Notes: generated from the sequence alone by a model not told the origin. A stretch of 64,000 nt of DNA from Candidatus Woesearchaeota archaeon (GCA_016187565.1 JACPJR010000035.1:1-64000), one strand, 5' to 3'; positions 18,467 to 27,770 are shown, numbered from the stretch's first letter. Numbers and translations are program-made.

Positions 18467-19588
18467 ATGAGAAGATTGCTCGCTGACTTCGGTCGCTCGG
18501 TCGGGTTTCTCTTGAATCGCATTGACTTGTATTACTGGATCATGAACTTCCATAGTAACAGGTAAGAATTTTTCTAAGACATAGTTGTTGGTTATCATGT
18601 GATTGGTTACAGCAGAGGTTTTAAGCTTACTTCCTGGTAAGAGGGCCATGAGCATCAAGAGTTGATCTGCCAAGTGAACATCAACGCCAGCATGCATTTC
18701 TATTTCATAGAGTAATTGTCGAGCTGCATTCTCTCCGACAACCTCAGCTGGTGTTTTTTGCTTGCCTAAAGCATCGCTCCCTAATGAACCCTGTTGAGAT
18801 TCTGTCCATAAGGTAATACTTGAACCAGGAGAAAGACTTTGATGATAACTCGCTTGAATGTTAATCGGAACAGAAAGATTTTTCTCAAGAACTAGTTGCG
18901 CTGCTGTTCCTTGTCGCTCTGCAACCTGAGCAGCTTGCAAGTGCGTTGAGGCAAGAGAGTTTCCCTGAACCATCTGCACTTGAACAGGCAAGGTGAGATC
19001 AAACGGTTGGTAGCTTTGTTGTAATGCACGAAGGAAATCCTCAAACGAGGAGAAGTATCTTCGATTATGTCGAGGAATAATATGTATCAAGACATTACCA
19101 CCACCTTTAGGATAAAAGCCACGCTTTAGCAAGGAACATTCAATGGTTGCAAAGCGGGAATAGTAAGGTAAGCAGACATAGTGAAAATAATCAAAGGTTG
19201 GGCTCCAGGGTACATCAGTTCCACCAGAAAGTTCTATCTGTAGAGGAGCATCAGCAAAACAACAAGGAAGCAAAAGAGATTGGAGTGCCAAAGTAACAGA
19301 TCCAGCAGTTCCTATGTCAACCGTATAGGTCCCTCCTTGAATCGAACCCGGAACATAGGTCAGGTTCATGGATCCCAATGCTGCTCCACTAACTTCTGCA
19401 TGACACATTTTTTGCAAGGCAAGAACACTCTGCAGATGCTGGGCCTTTAGCCCTGGCTCAGACCTTCCTTTTCGGATGTCAGTAACAGAAAATCCTTTTC
19501 CGGTGATGGTGGAAATCGCCAAAGCTGTTCGTACTAATGAACCACCTCCTTCACCAGAGGTACCATCCAACTGAATCAAGTTTGTCAT
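18458..19588 (-). CDS. rtcA: RNA 3'-terminal phosphate cyclase
   Basis: A 376-aa enzyme that converts RNA 3'-phosphate ends to 2',3'-cyclic phosphate using ATP. It starts with the family signature IQLDGTSGEGGGSLVRTALA and has IRKGRSEPGLKAQHL. The FYPKGGG segment is near residue 160, and the C-terminal VDVHLADQLLMLMAL (near 315) contains the His adenylated in the reaction. The last about 15 residues (Glu/Lys/Ser-rich, overlapping the small gene at 18275) are extra. No rtcB is seen in the window. Confidence 0.93.
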   Translation of the reverse strand: MTNLIQLDGTSGEGGGSLVRTALAISTITGKGFSVTDIRKGRSEPGLKAQHLQSVLALQKMCHAEVSGAALGSMNLTYVPGSIQGGTYTVDIGTAGSVTLALQSLLLPCCFADAPLQIELSGGTDVPWSPTFDYFHYVCLPYYSRFATIECSLLKRGFYPKGGGNVLIHIIPRHNRRYFSSFEDFLRALQQSYQPFDLTLPVQVQMVQGNSLASTHLQAAQVAERQGTAAQLVLEKNLSVPINIQASYHQSLSPGSSITLWTESQQGSLGSDALGKQKTPAEVVGENAARQLLYEIEMHAGVDVHLADQLLMLMALLPGSKLKTSAVTNHMITNNYVLEKFLPVTMEVHDPVIQVNAIQEKPDRATEVSEQSSHLR

Positions 19589-19669
19589 TCATCCCCAAAA
19601 TTCCTCATTCCCACAGGTAAATCCTGTAAAGAAAGAATAAAAAAGAAAGCTTAAAGAGATTTAATAAGC

Positions 19670-19993
19670 TTACTCCACAACATAATCAACACTGGCATCA
19701 CTGTCAGCGTCACTATCTAAGGAATCTGCATCATCTAATCCACCTGAAACATCATTCAACAAAGACTCATCAAAGAGATCAGCTCCTTCATATTGAGTTC
19801 CATCAAAATCGTTAGGATCAATATTATAGTCAACATCTTGCCCATCACTAATATCTGCATCTGGATCACTATCATCAAGATCGTCAACATTATCGATCTG
19901 GCCATTTTCTTTTGGTTGTTGCTTGTTCCCACGGCATCCTACCAGTAACACAGCAATAAGAAGGACCAGCACCAAGGTCATTATTTTTTTCAT
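19670..19993 (-). CDS. Acidic lipoprotein, unknown
   Basis: A 107-aa protein with a lipoprotein-like signal: KK at residues 2-3, a hydrophobic core and the lipobox-like LLVGC with Cys at about residue 20. The mature part is extremely acidic (repeated DD, DSD and DPNDFD). The ATG at 19993 is chosen because AGGAGGTG sits 5-7 nt upstream; an upstream ATG would lack this. A TATA box (TTTATATAAG) lies about 20052-20061. It precedes the secreted protein at 20184 in reverse order and may also act at the cell surface. Confidence 0.7.
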   Translation of the reverse strand: MKKIMTLVLVLLIAVLLVGCRGNKQQPKENGQIDNVDDLDDSDPDADISDGQDVDYNIDPNDFDGTQYEGADLFDESLLNDVSGGLDDADSLDSDADSDASVDYVVE

Positions 19994-20183
19994 ACAAACA
20001 CCTCCTGGGATTGTCATTGAATTGGTGAATATTGTCAGCTACAAAAATTTCATCTTATATAAACTTTTGTATTGTGAAATTCTTCATCCATAACTCAACG
20101 AGTTTATGGAAGATCTAGGCTATAAACCATTATGGTCTTGAGCAGTCAAAAATAAGAGATAAAAAGAAAAAAAGCTGAGAAAT

Positions 20184-21455
20184 TTACTCAGCAGGTATTT
20201 CAACGCTTACTGGACCAGTGAAGGTAATGGTTTGTCCTTTTCCCTTCTTGTAGGTTCCTGTCCCGTCAAGGTTGACCTCTCCTGTACCCTTTGCATAGAA
20301 CTTGGTAACGGTTCCATCAAGGCTTACGTCGAGGTTACTTCCGGTAACCATGGCAGATCCAGCTCCTGTGTACTGGTAGTGGTTGGCTGCAAGTTCTGTT
20401 TTGTTACCAAAACCATCTACAATAGTCACTGAAAGAGTGTCGTCTCCTTTAACGGTTAAAACTCCATCTCCCTCAACCTCAACCTTTCCACCAACAACAG
20501 TAAGGGTTGATCCTGTTACACTGATGGTACCTTCGCCACTTGCCTCAATCCAGCCAGTTCCTTCCGCGGTAGTCGATCCGTTTTTAGGACCAATTGTTCC
20601 TCCTCCTGTAGTGGTATAACTGTTATACTGCTTAACGAGCTTTTGAGCAGTTGCGTAGAAGGTTCGAATATCACGGTTGATATCTTTAAGTTCCTTCATA
20701 ACAACCAACACATCACTCGATGCCTTAGGCAAGTTGTTGATATTTTTGTACTTAGCCTGAGCAGTTGCATAATCAGCCTCGATTGCATCAAGGTCTGCAC
20801 GCAAGGTAGTCATGGTAGCACGCATCTCAGCAAGTGTAGGGTCGCTTGGCTTCAAGGTTTCTTGCTTGACAAGCTTTTCATCAAGCTTTGCATACACCTT
20901 GTTGAGTTTGTCAACTAATTCGCCTGCTTTTCTGTTCAGGACACTTGCAACACCCCATTTTAAGAGTGCTTTATCATCATTCCATTCATTCATGACTTTG
21001 TTCTTGACAGCCACAAGATCGCTGATGGTTGTTGCAGCTTCTATCTCCTGATAGAGGCTACTTCCCTCTGCAGTATCAGCCAAGTGCTTCTGAACCTCTG
21101 CCATTAAAGCAGCTTCCTCTGGGTCATCAGCAACGCCGTAAAGTTCAAGGGCTTTATTCAAAAATTCAAGATGACCATGTATTCGGTTAAGGGTTTTTCT
21201 TCCATACTCTTGAGCTGTTGTAAAAGCCTCTTCGAGATTCTGAGCGTTCTTTGCTTTCTGCAATAGTTCTTTTGCTTTTAAATAATCGCTTCGTGCTTTG
21301 TTGTACTCAGCAACACCCTGTTGGTATCGTTGCTTATACGTATTGTACTGGTTTCGTGCATTTGCATCCATACTTGCAAGGCTTTGTGCCAAAGCCATAG
21401 GCACTATACTTATGATAAACAGTGCCAGAACCACCAATGTGGCAAATCGTTTCAT
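20184..21455 (-). CDS. Secreted coiled-coil/beta-repeat protein, paralogue A
   Basis: A 423-aa protein with a classical signal peptide (residues 1-23, ending MALAQ), a helical region with KAKELLQKAKN-type heptads (30-285), then a Gly/Thr-rich beta domain (300-423) of short strands such as GTGWIEASGEGTISVTG and KVEVEGDGVLTVKGD, resembling a beta-solenoid. GGAGGTG precedes the ATG. It is a clear paralogue of the protein at 23912 (shared KALELYGVADD, ALLKWGVASVLNRKA, GFGNKT, QYTG and FYAKG). It is probably a cell-surface protein; no named family is recognised. Confidence 0.75.
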   Translation of the reverse strand: MKRFATLVVLALFIISIVPMALAQSLASMDANARNQYNTYKQRYQQGVAEYNKARSDYLKAKELLQKAKNAQNLEEAFTTAQEYGRKTLNRIHGHLEFLNKALELYGVADDPEEAALMAEVQKHLADTAEGSSLYQEIEAATTISDLVAVKNKVMNEWNDDKALLKWGVASVLNRKAGELVDKLNKVYAKLDEKLVKQETLKPSDPTLAEMRATMTTLRADLDAIEADYATAQAKYKNINNLPKASSDVLVVMKELKDINRDIRTFYATAQKLVKQYNSYTTTGGGTIGPKNGSTTAEGTGWIEASGEGTISVTGSTLTVVGGKVEVEGDGVLTVKGDDTLSVTIVDGFGNKTELAANHYQYTGAGSAMVTGSNLDVSLDGTVTKFYAKGTGEVNLDGTGTYKKGKGQTITFTGPVSVEIPAE

Positions 21456-21727
21456 TATTACACCTCCAATGCGGACTTGTTTACTTGTTACTGTGTTTCT
21501 GCTTCTCTTAGGAAAAGCATAGAGTCTTTTGAGAACCAGTCATTTATAAAATTGCTTGTTTTTAAGAGGCAAGTAAAACTTTAGGAACTAATTTAACCCT
21601 TTACGCAGATTGAAGAAAGTCTCTAAGGGTTTATTAAGCTGAGAAACAGCTTCGCTTCTTAAAATACGCCTTATTTAGTTTGATCCAGTTAGAAATTATC
21701 GAAAGGTATTTATAGGAAGGTAGGTTC

Positions 21728-22579
21728 ATGGATGATATGAAGGGTTGCAAGTGCTTTCATGTTCATCAGAAGCAAACAGGAAAGACAAGAAGATGGGACG
21801 TTTTGGTTATATACGCTGCTTTCTCGCTACTACTTTTGTTCATTGGTTCTGCTCCTGAAGTCAGTGCAGCTACGATCTACGGAACGATCTATGATATCGG
21901 CTTTGAAGAATTTAAGAATGTTATTGTTGAGATCAATACCACGCCAAAGCAATACTTTGTTTCTAAAACCGGGAACTATTCGTTTAATGTGCCTGAGGGT
22001 AGCTATACCTTGGAGGGAAGCTATATCTTAGGGAATGAAACCTTAGCCTCGCATGAGGAGAGTATTGTCGTTGAGGGAGATGGGGAATATGTCCTCGACA
22101 TGATTCTTTTCATTGATATTGATGTTGGTAAAGATATCGAGCAAGATAATGAAACCATTGACTTTACTCTTGACCCTAATGATAATACAAAACCACAGCC
22201 TTTTGTAAGTAGATCTTTTTTGTTGGGGATAATGATCTTTATCGTTGTAGGAGGATTAGGCTACGGCCTCTTTCGCTTTCTCAAAAAGCCACTGCATGAA
22301 ACAGAAGGGACGGAAAAAGAAACTGACGTTGAACTTCAGCAAAAGAATGCACGAACAGATATAAGTAAGGTTATCGAAACCGTGGAGCTTCCTGACGATG
22401 CAAAAGAGGTATTGAAGATCATCAAGGAAAAAGAGGGAAGAGTGACACAGAAAGAGATTCGCAAAGAGATCCCTCTTTCAGAGGCAAAGATAAGTTTGAT
22501 TCTGACCGAGCTAGAACAGCGTGGATTTGTCCGAAAAATAAAAAAAGGAAGAGGTAATATCGTCATTCTTAATGCATAA
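21728..22579 (+). CDS. Membrane-anchored winged-helix regulator with extracellular beta domain
   Basis: A 283-aa protein. A hydrophobic segment (VIYAAFSLLLLFIGSAPEVSA, roughly residues 27-47) leads to an exterior carboxypeptidase-regulatory-like domain (TIYGTIYDIGFEEFKNVIVE, then GNYSFNVPEGSYTLEG). A second membrane span lies near 163-182 (LLGIMIFIVVGGLGYGLFRF). The cytosolic end is a winged helix (VLKIIKEKEGRVTQKEIRKE, then KISLILTELEQRGFVRKIKKG). This is a one-component surface sensor. It lies between the two secreted paralogues and overlaps the DUF460 gene by 8 nt. Confidence 0.78.
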   Translation: MDDMKGCKCFHVHQKQTGKTRRWDVLVIYAAFSLLLLFIGSAPEVSAATIYGTIYDIGFEEFKNVIVEINTTPKQYFVSKTGNYSFNVPEGSYTLEGSYILGNETLASHEESIVVEGDGEYVLDMILFIDIDVGKDIEQDNETIDFTLDPNDNTKPQPFVSRSFLLGIMIFIVVGGLGYGLFRFLKKPLHETEGTEKETDVELQQKNARTDISKVIETVELPDDAKEVLKIIKEKEGRVTQKEIRKEIPLSEAKISLILTELEQRGFVRKIKKGRGNIVILNA

Positions 22580-23789
22580 ACCGCTTCTCATTATGGGGAT
22601 TGATCCTGGCACAACACTTGGGTATGCGCTCATTGATCTTGAAGGAAATCCTGTCCAGATTGCATCATCAAAAGAACTCGATCTTAGTCTTCTCCTCGCT
22701 ACAGCTATAGAATGGGGAAGAATTATTATTGTCGGCTGTGATAAACGACCTGTTCCTACATTCGTTGAAAAATTTAGCACAAAAATTGGTGCACGCCTTG
22801 TTTGTCCAAAACATGATCTTAAAGTAGCAGACAAGAAAGAAATGACCCAAGGCTTTAATTTTCGTAATAATCATGAGATGGATGCGCTTGCTGCTGCCTT
22901 ACTGGCCTATAAGGAATATCGTTCTCTGTTTCAGAAGATTAAGGCGTATGTCACAAGAATTGGAAAACAAGATGATAAAGAACTGTTTGATAGCATTGTT
23001 GAACGACTGGTGAAGGGAAAGATGAACATTCATGAGGCTCATCAGCAAATAGAACAGCTAGAAATAACAGAACCAAAGGCACCAATAACAGCAGTAAAAG
23101 CACCAGCAGCACGAACGCATGCTGTTGATCCCACCATAAGAAATCTCGTGGACAGAATCAAAAGACTCAAGAAAGAAAATAAACTGATACGCGAACAAAA
23201 TAAAATCCTTGTGCAACGGACACAAAACCTCTTGAAACAGCGAAAACAAGAATGGGCAAAAGACGTACAAAAAATACCTGAAGAAAAAGTGAAACAATTA
23301 CTTTCCCACAAGGAAAAAAATATCTACCATCTTGAACATGATGTTGAGGAGCGAGAACAAACAATAAAAAGATTACAAGAATCTCTTACGAACATTGCTG
23401 CTCTGCTTACCCATCTTCCTGAATACCGGCTTGCAAAAAGAATGCGTAGCTTAAGTTTGCGAGAATATACAAGCGTCGCTGAAAAGCTCTCGCTCAGAAA
23501 AGATGATATCCTTGTTGTGAAGGACGCAAGCATCATCAGTAGAGAAGTTCTCGAAAAATTAGAAGGAACAGTAAGCGTCATTCTGTATGAGGAAAGAGTG
23601 AGCAAGGAAGTCCAACAACGATTTACCGCAATTCCTCTCAAAGGATTATCCACCATTCTCTTTGATCCACTCATCTTTATACCCAAGAAAGAACTTGATG
23701 AGATTATTAGTCGTTACACCTTACCTAAAAACCTCGTGAAAAATATTGTTACGCAATATCAGAAAGAACGACAGCAAGAGGAGAACTGA
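22572..23789 (+). CDS. DUF460 protein, RNase H/RuvC-like fold with coiled coil
   Basis: A 405-aa protein. The N-terminal about 120 residues have the RNase H-like plan: MGIDPGTTLGYALID with the first Asp, VGCDKRP with a second acidic residue, and NNHEMDALAAALLAY with closing Glu/Asp. Long coiled coil follows (about 185-290), then a C-terminal domain (DILVVKDASIISREVLEKL). This matches the archaeal DUF460 (COG2433) predicted nucleases, although many members are longer. It is translationally coupled to the upstream membrane regulator (ATG inside its last codons). The physiological substrate is unknown. Confidence 0.85.
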   Translation: MHKPLLIMGIDPGTTLGYALIDLEGNPVQIASSKELDLSLLLATAIEWGRIIIVGCDKRPVPTFVEKFSTKIGARLVCPKHDLKVADKKEMTQGFNFRNNHEMDALAAALLAYKEYRSLFQKIKAYVTRIGKQDDKELFDSIVERLVKGKMNIHEAHQQIEQLEITEPKAPITAVKAPAARTHAVDPTIRNLVDRIKRLKKENKLIREQNKILVQRTQNLLKQRKQEWAKDVQKIPEEKVKQLLSHKEKNIYHLEHDVEEREQTIKRLQESLTNIAALLTHLPEYRLAKRMRSLSLREYTSVAEKLSLRKDDILVVKDASIISREVLEKLEGTVSVILYEERVSKEVQQRFTAIPLKGLSTILFDPLIFIPKKELDEIISRYTLPKNLVKNIVTQYQKERQQEEN

Positions 23790-23911
23790 AAAAGAGGACA
23801 TCAGGAACCCGCCTCTGGGGGTGATTGGTAGAAACATGGTTCCTGATGCCAATGATCAACAATGTGATAGGAATAAGGAGATTATAAAAAAGAAAAAAAG
23901 CTAAGCAGAGC

Positions 23912-25150
23912 TTAGCTCATGGAAACCTCAACTGCACTGCTGCTATTGAAGACGACTGATGGGGATTTACCTTTTCGGTAGCCACCATCTCCTTCAAGGT
24001 TGACGGTTCCAATGCCCTTTGCATAGAATCGATCAACGGTTCCGCTCACCATAACGGTAAGGTTTTCTCCCTTGATAACAGCAGTACCATCTCCGGTGTA
24101 CTGGTATCCTCCTGGAACAGCAGTCTTATTACCAAAACCATCAATGTCAAGTGAGGTGGTATTCCCAATAATGGTTAAGGTTCCATTACCATCAACCTCG
24201 ACTCTTCCGTTCGAAACGCCAAAGGTTGTTCCTACAGCCGTAATGTTCCCTACACCCCATGCTTCGACATAACCAGTACCATTCAACTCTTTCTCACCAC
24301 TAACACTTCTGGCAAAACTGTTGTACTGATTAACAAGTTCAACAGCATCCTTGTGGAAGGCTCGTAGTTTCTGGTTAATGATTCTGGCCTTGCTGATCAT
24401 CTCTTGTGCTAAACGATCAGCATCCTTGAGGTCCTTTATCTGTGTGTAGCTTTGCTTTGCTTCTTCATACTCTGCTTCAAGTTGGTCAAGGTCAGCACGT
24501 GCTTGAGTCAGGGTTGTACGCATAGCGCTAACGGTTGGGTCTTGAGGGTACAAGGTTTCTTGCTTGGTAACTTTTTCATCAAGCTTTGCATACACATTGT
24601 TCATCTTCTCAAGAGCAATGTCAGCTTTTCTGTTCAAGACACTTGCAACACCCCATTTTAAGAGTGCCTTATCATTGTTCCACTCGTTCATAATGTCATT
24701 CTTTACGGCAACAAGATCTGCAATGGTCTGTGCGCTGTCAACTCGTTGCTGTAATATTCCGTTTTCTGCAGTAGCAGCCAAATGTTTCTCAACTTCAGCC
24801 ATTAAAGCAGCTTCTTTGGAATCATCAGCAACCCCGTAAAGCTCAAGGGCCTTGTCTAAAAATGCAAGGTGGCTGTGTATTCGGTTAATGGTTTTTCTCC
24901 CATATTCCTGAGCTACTGGAAAAGCCTCTGAAAGATTTTCCTTGTTTTTTGCTTTGCCCAATAGTTCCTTTGCTTTCATATAATCAGCTCGTGCGTCTTC
25001 ATATTCCTCCACGCTCTGATGATACCTCTCTTTATAGGTTTGGTACTGGTTTTTTGCATGCTGGTCTAAACCAGCAAGATTTGCTACGGCGCCTGGCACC
25101 ATACTTACCATAAGCACGGCCATCAGCACCAGTGCAATCAATTGTTTCAT
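23912..25150 (-). CDS. Secreted coiled-coil/beta-repeat protein, paralogue B
   Basis: A 412-aa protein with a signal peptide (residues 1-23, MVPGAVA), a helical region (DQHAKNQYQTYKERYHQSVE; KALELYGVADDS; ALLKWGVASVLNRKA) and a Gly-rich C-terminal beta domain (GTGYVEAWGVGNITAVG, DGFGNKT, QYTGDGTAVIKG). It is collinear with the protein at 20184, so the pair arose by duplication. GAGGTG lies 6 nt before the ATG and a TATA box, TTTATAAA, about 25260-25268, so the leader is about 85 nt. It is likely abundant at the cell surface (inference from signal and codon context). Confidence 0.75.
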   Translation of the reverse strand: MKQLIALVLMAVLMVSMVPGAVANLAGLDQHAKNQYQTYKERYHQSVEEYEDARADYMKAKELLGKAKNKENLSEAFPVAQEYGRKTINRIHSHLAFLDKALELYGVADDSKEAALMAEVEKHLAATAENGILQQRVDSAQTIADLVAVKNDIMNEWNNDKALLKWGVASVLNRKADIALEKMNNVYAKLDEKVTKQETLYPQDPTVSAMRTTLTQARADLDQLEAEYEEAKQSYTQIKDLKDADRLAQEMISKARIINQKLRAFHKDAVELVNQYNSFARSVSGEKELNGTGYVEAWGVGNITAVGTTFGVSNGRVEVDGNGTLTIIGNTTSLDIDGFGNKTAVPGGYQYTGDGTAVIKGENLTVMVSGTVDRFYAKGIGTVNLEGDGGYRKGKSPSVVFNSSSAVEVSMS

Positions 25151-25551
25151 GCTTCACACCTCGTTGTGTTTTATGTTCTCTATCTATTTATTTAACATTC
25201 ATCTCCTTGCTAACTGGGTTTTTCCCAATGAACTAGGATATAAGGATGAAAGCAGGTATTGTTTATAAACAAACTTGTTTTAAATAGGAAAAGAAGCTTT
25301 ATTAAAGGAGATTAAACTTTAAAAAGGTTTAAAATGCTTTATTTTTATTTATGGACCGTAAAAACTTATTATTTAGGTGAAATAATTCTTCAAAGTGCTC
25401 TTTTTTATTGAAAGCTTTAGTAAGCCTCAAAGCAGTACAGAAGATTGCGCAGTAGTTAGATTAAGAAGAACTCGAAAGGCTTTTTTAGTTCTGGTAATAG
25501 TTCTGGTAAGATTGTTAAGATAAATAATTCTACTGTTACAACGCCGTTATA
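25151..25551. other. AT-rich intergenic region
   Basis: The first about 120 bases hold the leader and promoter of the secreted paralogue B, including a palindromic TATA element (TTGTTTATAAACAA, about 25257-25270). From 25290 to 25551 there is AT-rich sequence with no credible gene on either strand. The GC-rich repeat copy 4 follows at once. Confidence 0.6.
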
Positions 25552-25617
25552 GGCGGTGCGACGGCTGCTCTGCAGCCTACGAGCCACTCCGTAGGAGCCT
25601 CGGCTCGCCGCACGCCA
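25552..25617 (-). repeat. GC-rich double-hairpin repeat, copy 4
   Basis: On the minus strand it reads TGGCGTGC, then hairpin 1 with CGAGCC/GGCTCG arms, GTAGG, hairpin 2 (GGCTGC-AGA-GCAGCC), then CCGTCGCACCGCC. The order is the same as in copies 1-3, with different but still pairing arms. It is inverted relative to copy 5, and the 129 bp between them hold a further hairpin (CGCGGC..GCCGCG, about 25668-25697). Confidence 0.72.
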
Positions 25618-25746
25618 CCAAACGTTACCAAAGTTTGATCAAATGGGTGCAATATGAGTTGCACATCGCGGCCTGCCTGCTGGTAGGATAGCCGCGTCGA
25701 AACACTTCATGCGCTTCCTTCCGTGTCAACTGAGCGTAACCAGTTG

Positions 25747-25819
25747 TGGCGCTGACGAAGCGGGTCCCCTTCGGGGTGCTTCGTAGGATTTGCTCGTCAA
25801 GCAAATCCGTCAGCCGCCA
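25747..25819 (+). repeat. GC-rich double-hairpin repeat, copy 5
   Basis: TGGCGCTGA opens the element and TCAGCCGCCA closes it. Hairpin 1 has ACGAAGC/GCTTCGT arms with a CCCCTTCGGGG core. The linker is GTAGG and hairpin 2 is GGATTTGC/GCAAATCC. It ends 28 bp from the stop of the methyltransferase gene at 25848, so it could also act as its terminator. Confidence 0.75.
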
Positions 25820-25847
25820 TCGGCGTGGTATGCATAAACTCTGACGT

Positions 25848-26861
25848 TTATCTACTGCTAACCAAAGCATGACCTATATGCGCGACAGGCTTTCCTTGTT
25901 GGGCTTGTGCATACGCTTCTCGAGCAGAAATTCGTGCTGGTCTAAGTATTTCTTTTAATTCCGCATCTGTTTTTGTTGAAATCCCCGGCATTGGTAACTG
26001 CTGTGCTTCCATTAATGAGTGAGCTTTCTGATAATGATAAAAATCAAAAGTATCTCCGTGAAGAAATGTTGCTTCATACTGGGCGTAGTGCTGTAAATAA
26101 AGAGGATCCTGTTGTTTCTTAACAATGGAATAGGCAACGTCAAGCGCCAAGTTTGCTCGTGCATGTGCTTCAGCAATAACCGGAAAAGGAATGCGGCCTG
26201 AATAAAGGCCAACAATTTTTCCATGAGCTGTTAACTTCTGTTTCACCGCTGTTAGAAAACAATACCACGGAAGCACTGACCATTTCAGGAGGGGATCATC
26301 CTCTCCTTGTGCATATCGTGCATAATAGTCACGTTCAATTAAGGTAGTCCGAGCAAGACCATGTTCAAGAGCATGGGCATCATCAACCATCAACGGTGGT
26401 GGGCTAAACGTCACCAGATCAAGGCCATAATCTGGAAGTGGCTCAGCATCTCTTCCCATGGAAAGGACAAGATCGGGTACATAACCTTGATCAAGAAGAG
26501 GGATGCTATTCATCATAATATTTTGTCTGCTTGGCTCTAAAACCTCTTCAATAATATCAGTCAGATAAATAGTTGTTGGCTTAAACAGATATGCCATTCC
26601 GAGAGCAAGGATACCATTACCTGTTCCTACATCGGCAACTCGCTGTGGAGAAAATTCTTGCTCACCGAGTTTTCGTAAGGTTGCGAGTCCGAGGGTAATC
26701 CACTCATCATAAGGATTTTCCTCTGGAATCTCCATACGATCATATAATGTTACACATCCAGGTTCTGGAGGAATAATACCAGCAGCTCTAAATAAAGGTT
26801 TAAGGTCATAGACTACAGGGTTGTAATGCGAGTTGTGGGTGTGATAATCCATTGTAATCAC
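25848..26861 (-). CDS. SAM-dependent methyltransferase (MTS/PrmC-like), unknown target
   Basis: A 337-aa class I methyltransferase. The SAM motif VADVGTGNGILALGMAYLF lies near residue 77, the acidic residue in YLTDIIEEVL follows, and motif IV is FSPPPL near residue 151, close to the NPPY of MTS-type enzymes that modify amino or amide nitrogens. The N-terminal about 60 residues and the large C-terminal part are not recognised. It is divergent from a TrmB regulator (26949), the same arrangement as the methyltransferase/TrmB pair at 39687-41297. An ATG three codons downstream is an alternative start. Confidence 0.75.
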   Translation of the reverse strand: MITMDYHTHNSHYNPVVYDLKPLFRAAGIIPPEPGCVTLYDRMEIPEENPYDEWITLGLATLRKLGEQEFSPQRVADVGTGNGILALGMAYLFKPTTIYLTDIIEEVLEPSRQNIMMNSIPLLDQGYVPDLVLSMGRDAEPLPDYGLDLVTFSPPPLMVDDAHALEHGLARTTLIERDYYARYAQGEDDPLLKWSVLPWYCFLTAVKQKLTAHGKIVGLYSGRIPFPVIAEAHARANLALDVAYSIVKKQQDPLYLQHYAQYEATFLHGDTFDFYHYQKAHSLMEAQQLPMPGISTKTDAELKEILRPARISAREAYAQAQQGKPVAHIGHALVSSR

Positions 26862-26898
26862 TAAAGAAGAGCTACATTATCCCATAAATATTTTTGTT

Positions 26899-26927
26899 GT
26901 ACTTTTAAAGTACGAAAGATTTAAATA
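26899..26927 (+). promoter_or_regulatory. Palindromic operator and TATA box of the TrmB 2 gene
   Basis: GTACTT-TTA-AAGTAC (26899-26913) is an exact inverted repeat with 6-bp arms and a 3-bp spacer. TTTAAATA (26920-26927) is the TATA box, 26 nt from the ATG at 26949. The palindrome lies where a repressor or activator would contact the BRE/TATA region. It is the likely site for autoregulation and for control of the divergent methyltransferase (inference). Confidence 0.65.
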
Positions 26928-26948
26928 GAATGAGCCCTTATCAAAAGT

Positions 26949-27713
26949 ATGTACGAGTGTGAAACAATATTGATGAGAGCGGGTTTGTCGTTACGGGAAG
27001 TAAAAATCTATCTTGCCCTGCTTACTGAAGGCGAGCTCATGGCGAGTGAGCTGTCAAAAAAGACAGGCATTATTCGAACAAATGTTTATGACATCCTGCA
27101 CACACTCCTCAAGAAAGGAACTGCTTCCTCAGTTATTCGCAGTGGTAAACAATATTTCCGTGCAGCTCCGTTAGACAAGGTCATTGATTACATAGACACT
27201 CAACAAAAAAATCTTGAAGAGGTAAAGGGGGAAATAAATACCATCATGCCTCAGCTACATCCCCTTCGAGAGAAATCAACAGAACCTATTATCGAGGTTT
27301 ACGAGGGCAGAGAAGGTCTTAAGACTATTCTCGCACGATCAGTAAAAGAATCATTGAAGACAGGGAAAGAGATATTAGGCATCTCCGTGCAGCAACAAAA
27401 ATGTCGAGAGCTTGCTGGCCCTTACCATGTGCGGTGGTACACTGACCGTGGAAAATATAAAATAAAAAGCAGGTATCTCATGTCGGCTGAAGAGGATATC
27501 ATCCCCGTTAACTACACGGAGTTTAAAGTCCTTCCCCCCGATGCCAAGAACCCCAATGAAATATTTGTTTTCGGGGACATTACTTCCCAATTCCTCTTTG
27601 TAAGAAATTGTTTTAGCGCAATTGTCATTGACAATGCAGAAATCACCAGAAGGTACCGAGAATATTTTGAATTCCTCTGGAACATTGTTCCGAGTCCTGA
27701 AAGGAAAACGTAA
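26949..27713 (+). CDS. TrmB-family transcriptional regulator 2
   Basis: A 254-aa protein with an N-terminal winged helix (SLREVKIYLALLTEGELMASEL, then GIIRTNVYDILHTLLKKG), a coiled linker (near 80-105) and a C-terminal effector domain with IIEVYEGREGLKTIL and YREYFEFLWNIV. The ligand is unknown. It is divergently paired with the methyltransferase at 25848. It lies just upstream of the rRNA operon, with the rRNA promoter beginning about 60 nt after its stop. The start is supported by the TATA position. Confidence 0.88.
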   Translation: MYECETILMRAGLSLREVKIYLALLTEGELMASELSKKTGIIRTNVYDILHTLLKKGTASSVIRSGKQYFRAAPLDKVIDYIDTQQKNLEEVKGEINTIMPQLHPLREKSTEPIIEVYEGREGLKTILARSVKESLKTGKEILGISVQQQKCRELAGPYHVRWYTDRGKYKIKSRYLMSAEEDIIPVNYTEFKVLPPDAKNPNEIFVFGDITSQFLFVRNCFSAIVIDNAEITRRYREYFEFLWNIVPSPERKT

Positions 27714-27770
27714 AAATCCTCAAAAGGAGTTTTCATAATCATCAAAAAAGGCATTTGTCGTATAACACAA

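Noticed and set aside
18475-18510. GC-rich CTCGCTGACTTCGGTCG segment as another copy of the hairpin repeat
   Set aside because: It lies in the rtcA 3' end and lacks the TGGCG start, the GTAGG linker and the second hairpin.
25625-25870. 81-codon open frame on the minus strand
   Set aside because: It lies across the GC-rich hairpin repeats and the end of the methyltransferase gene; the composition follows the palindromes, and no protein character is seen.
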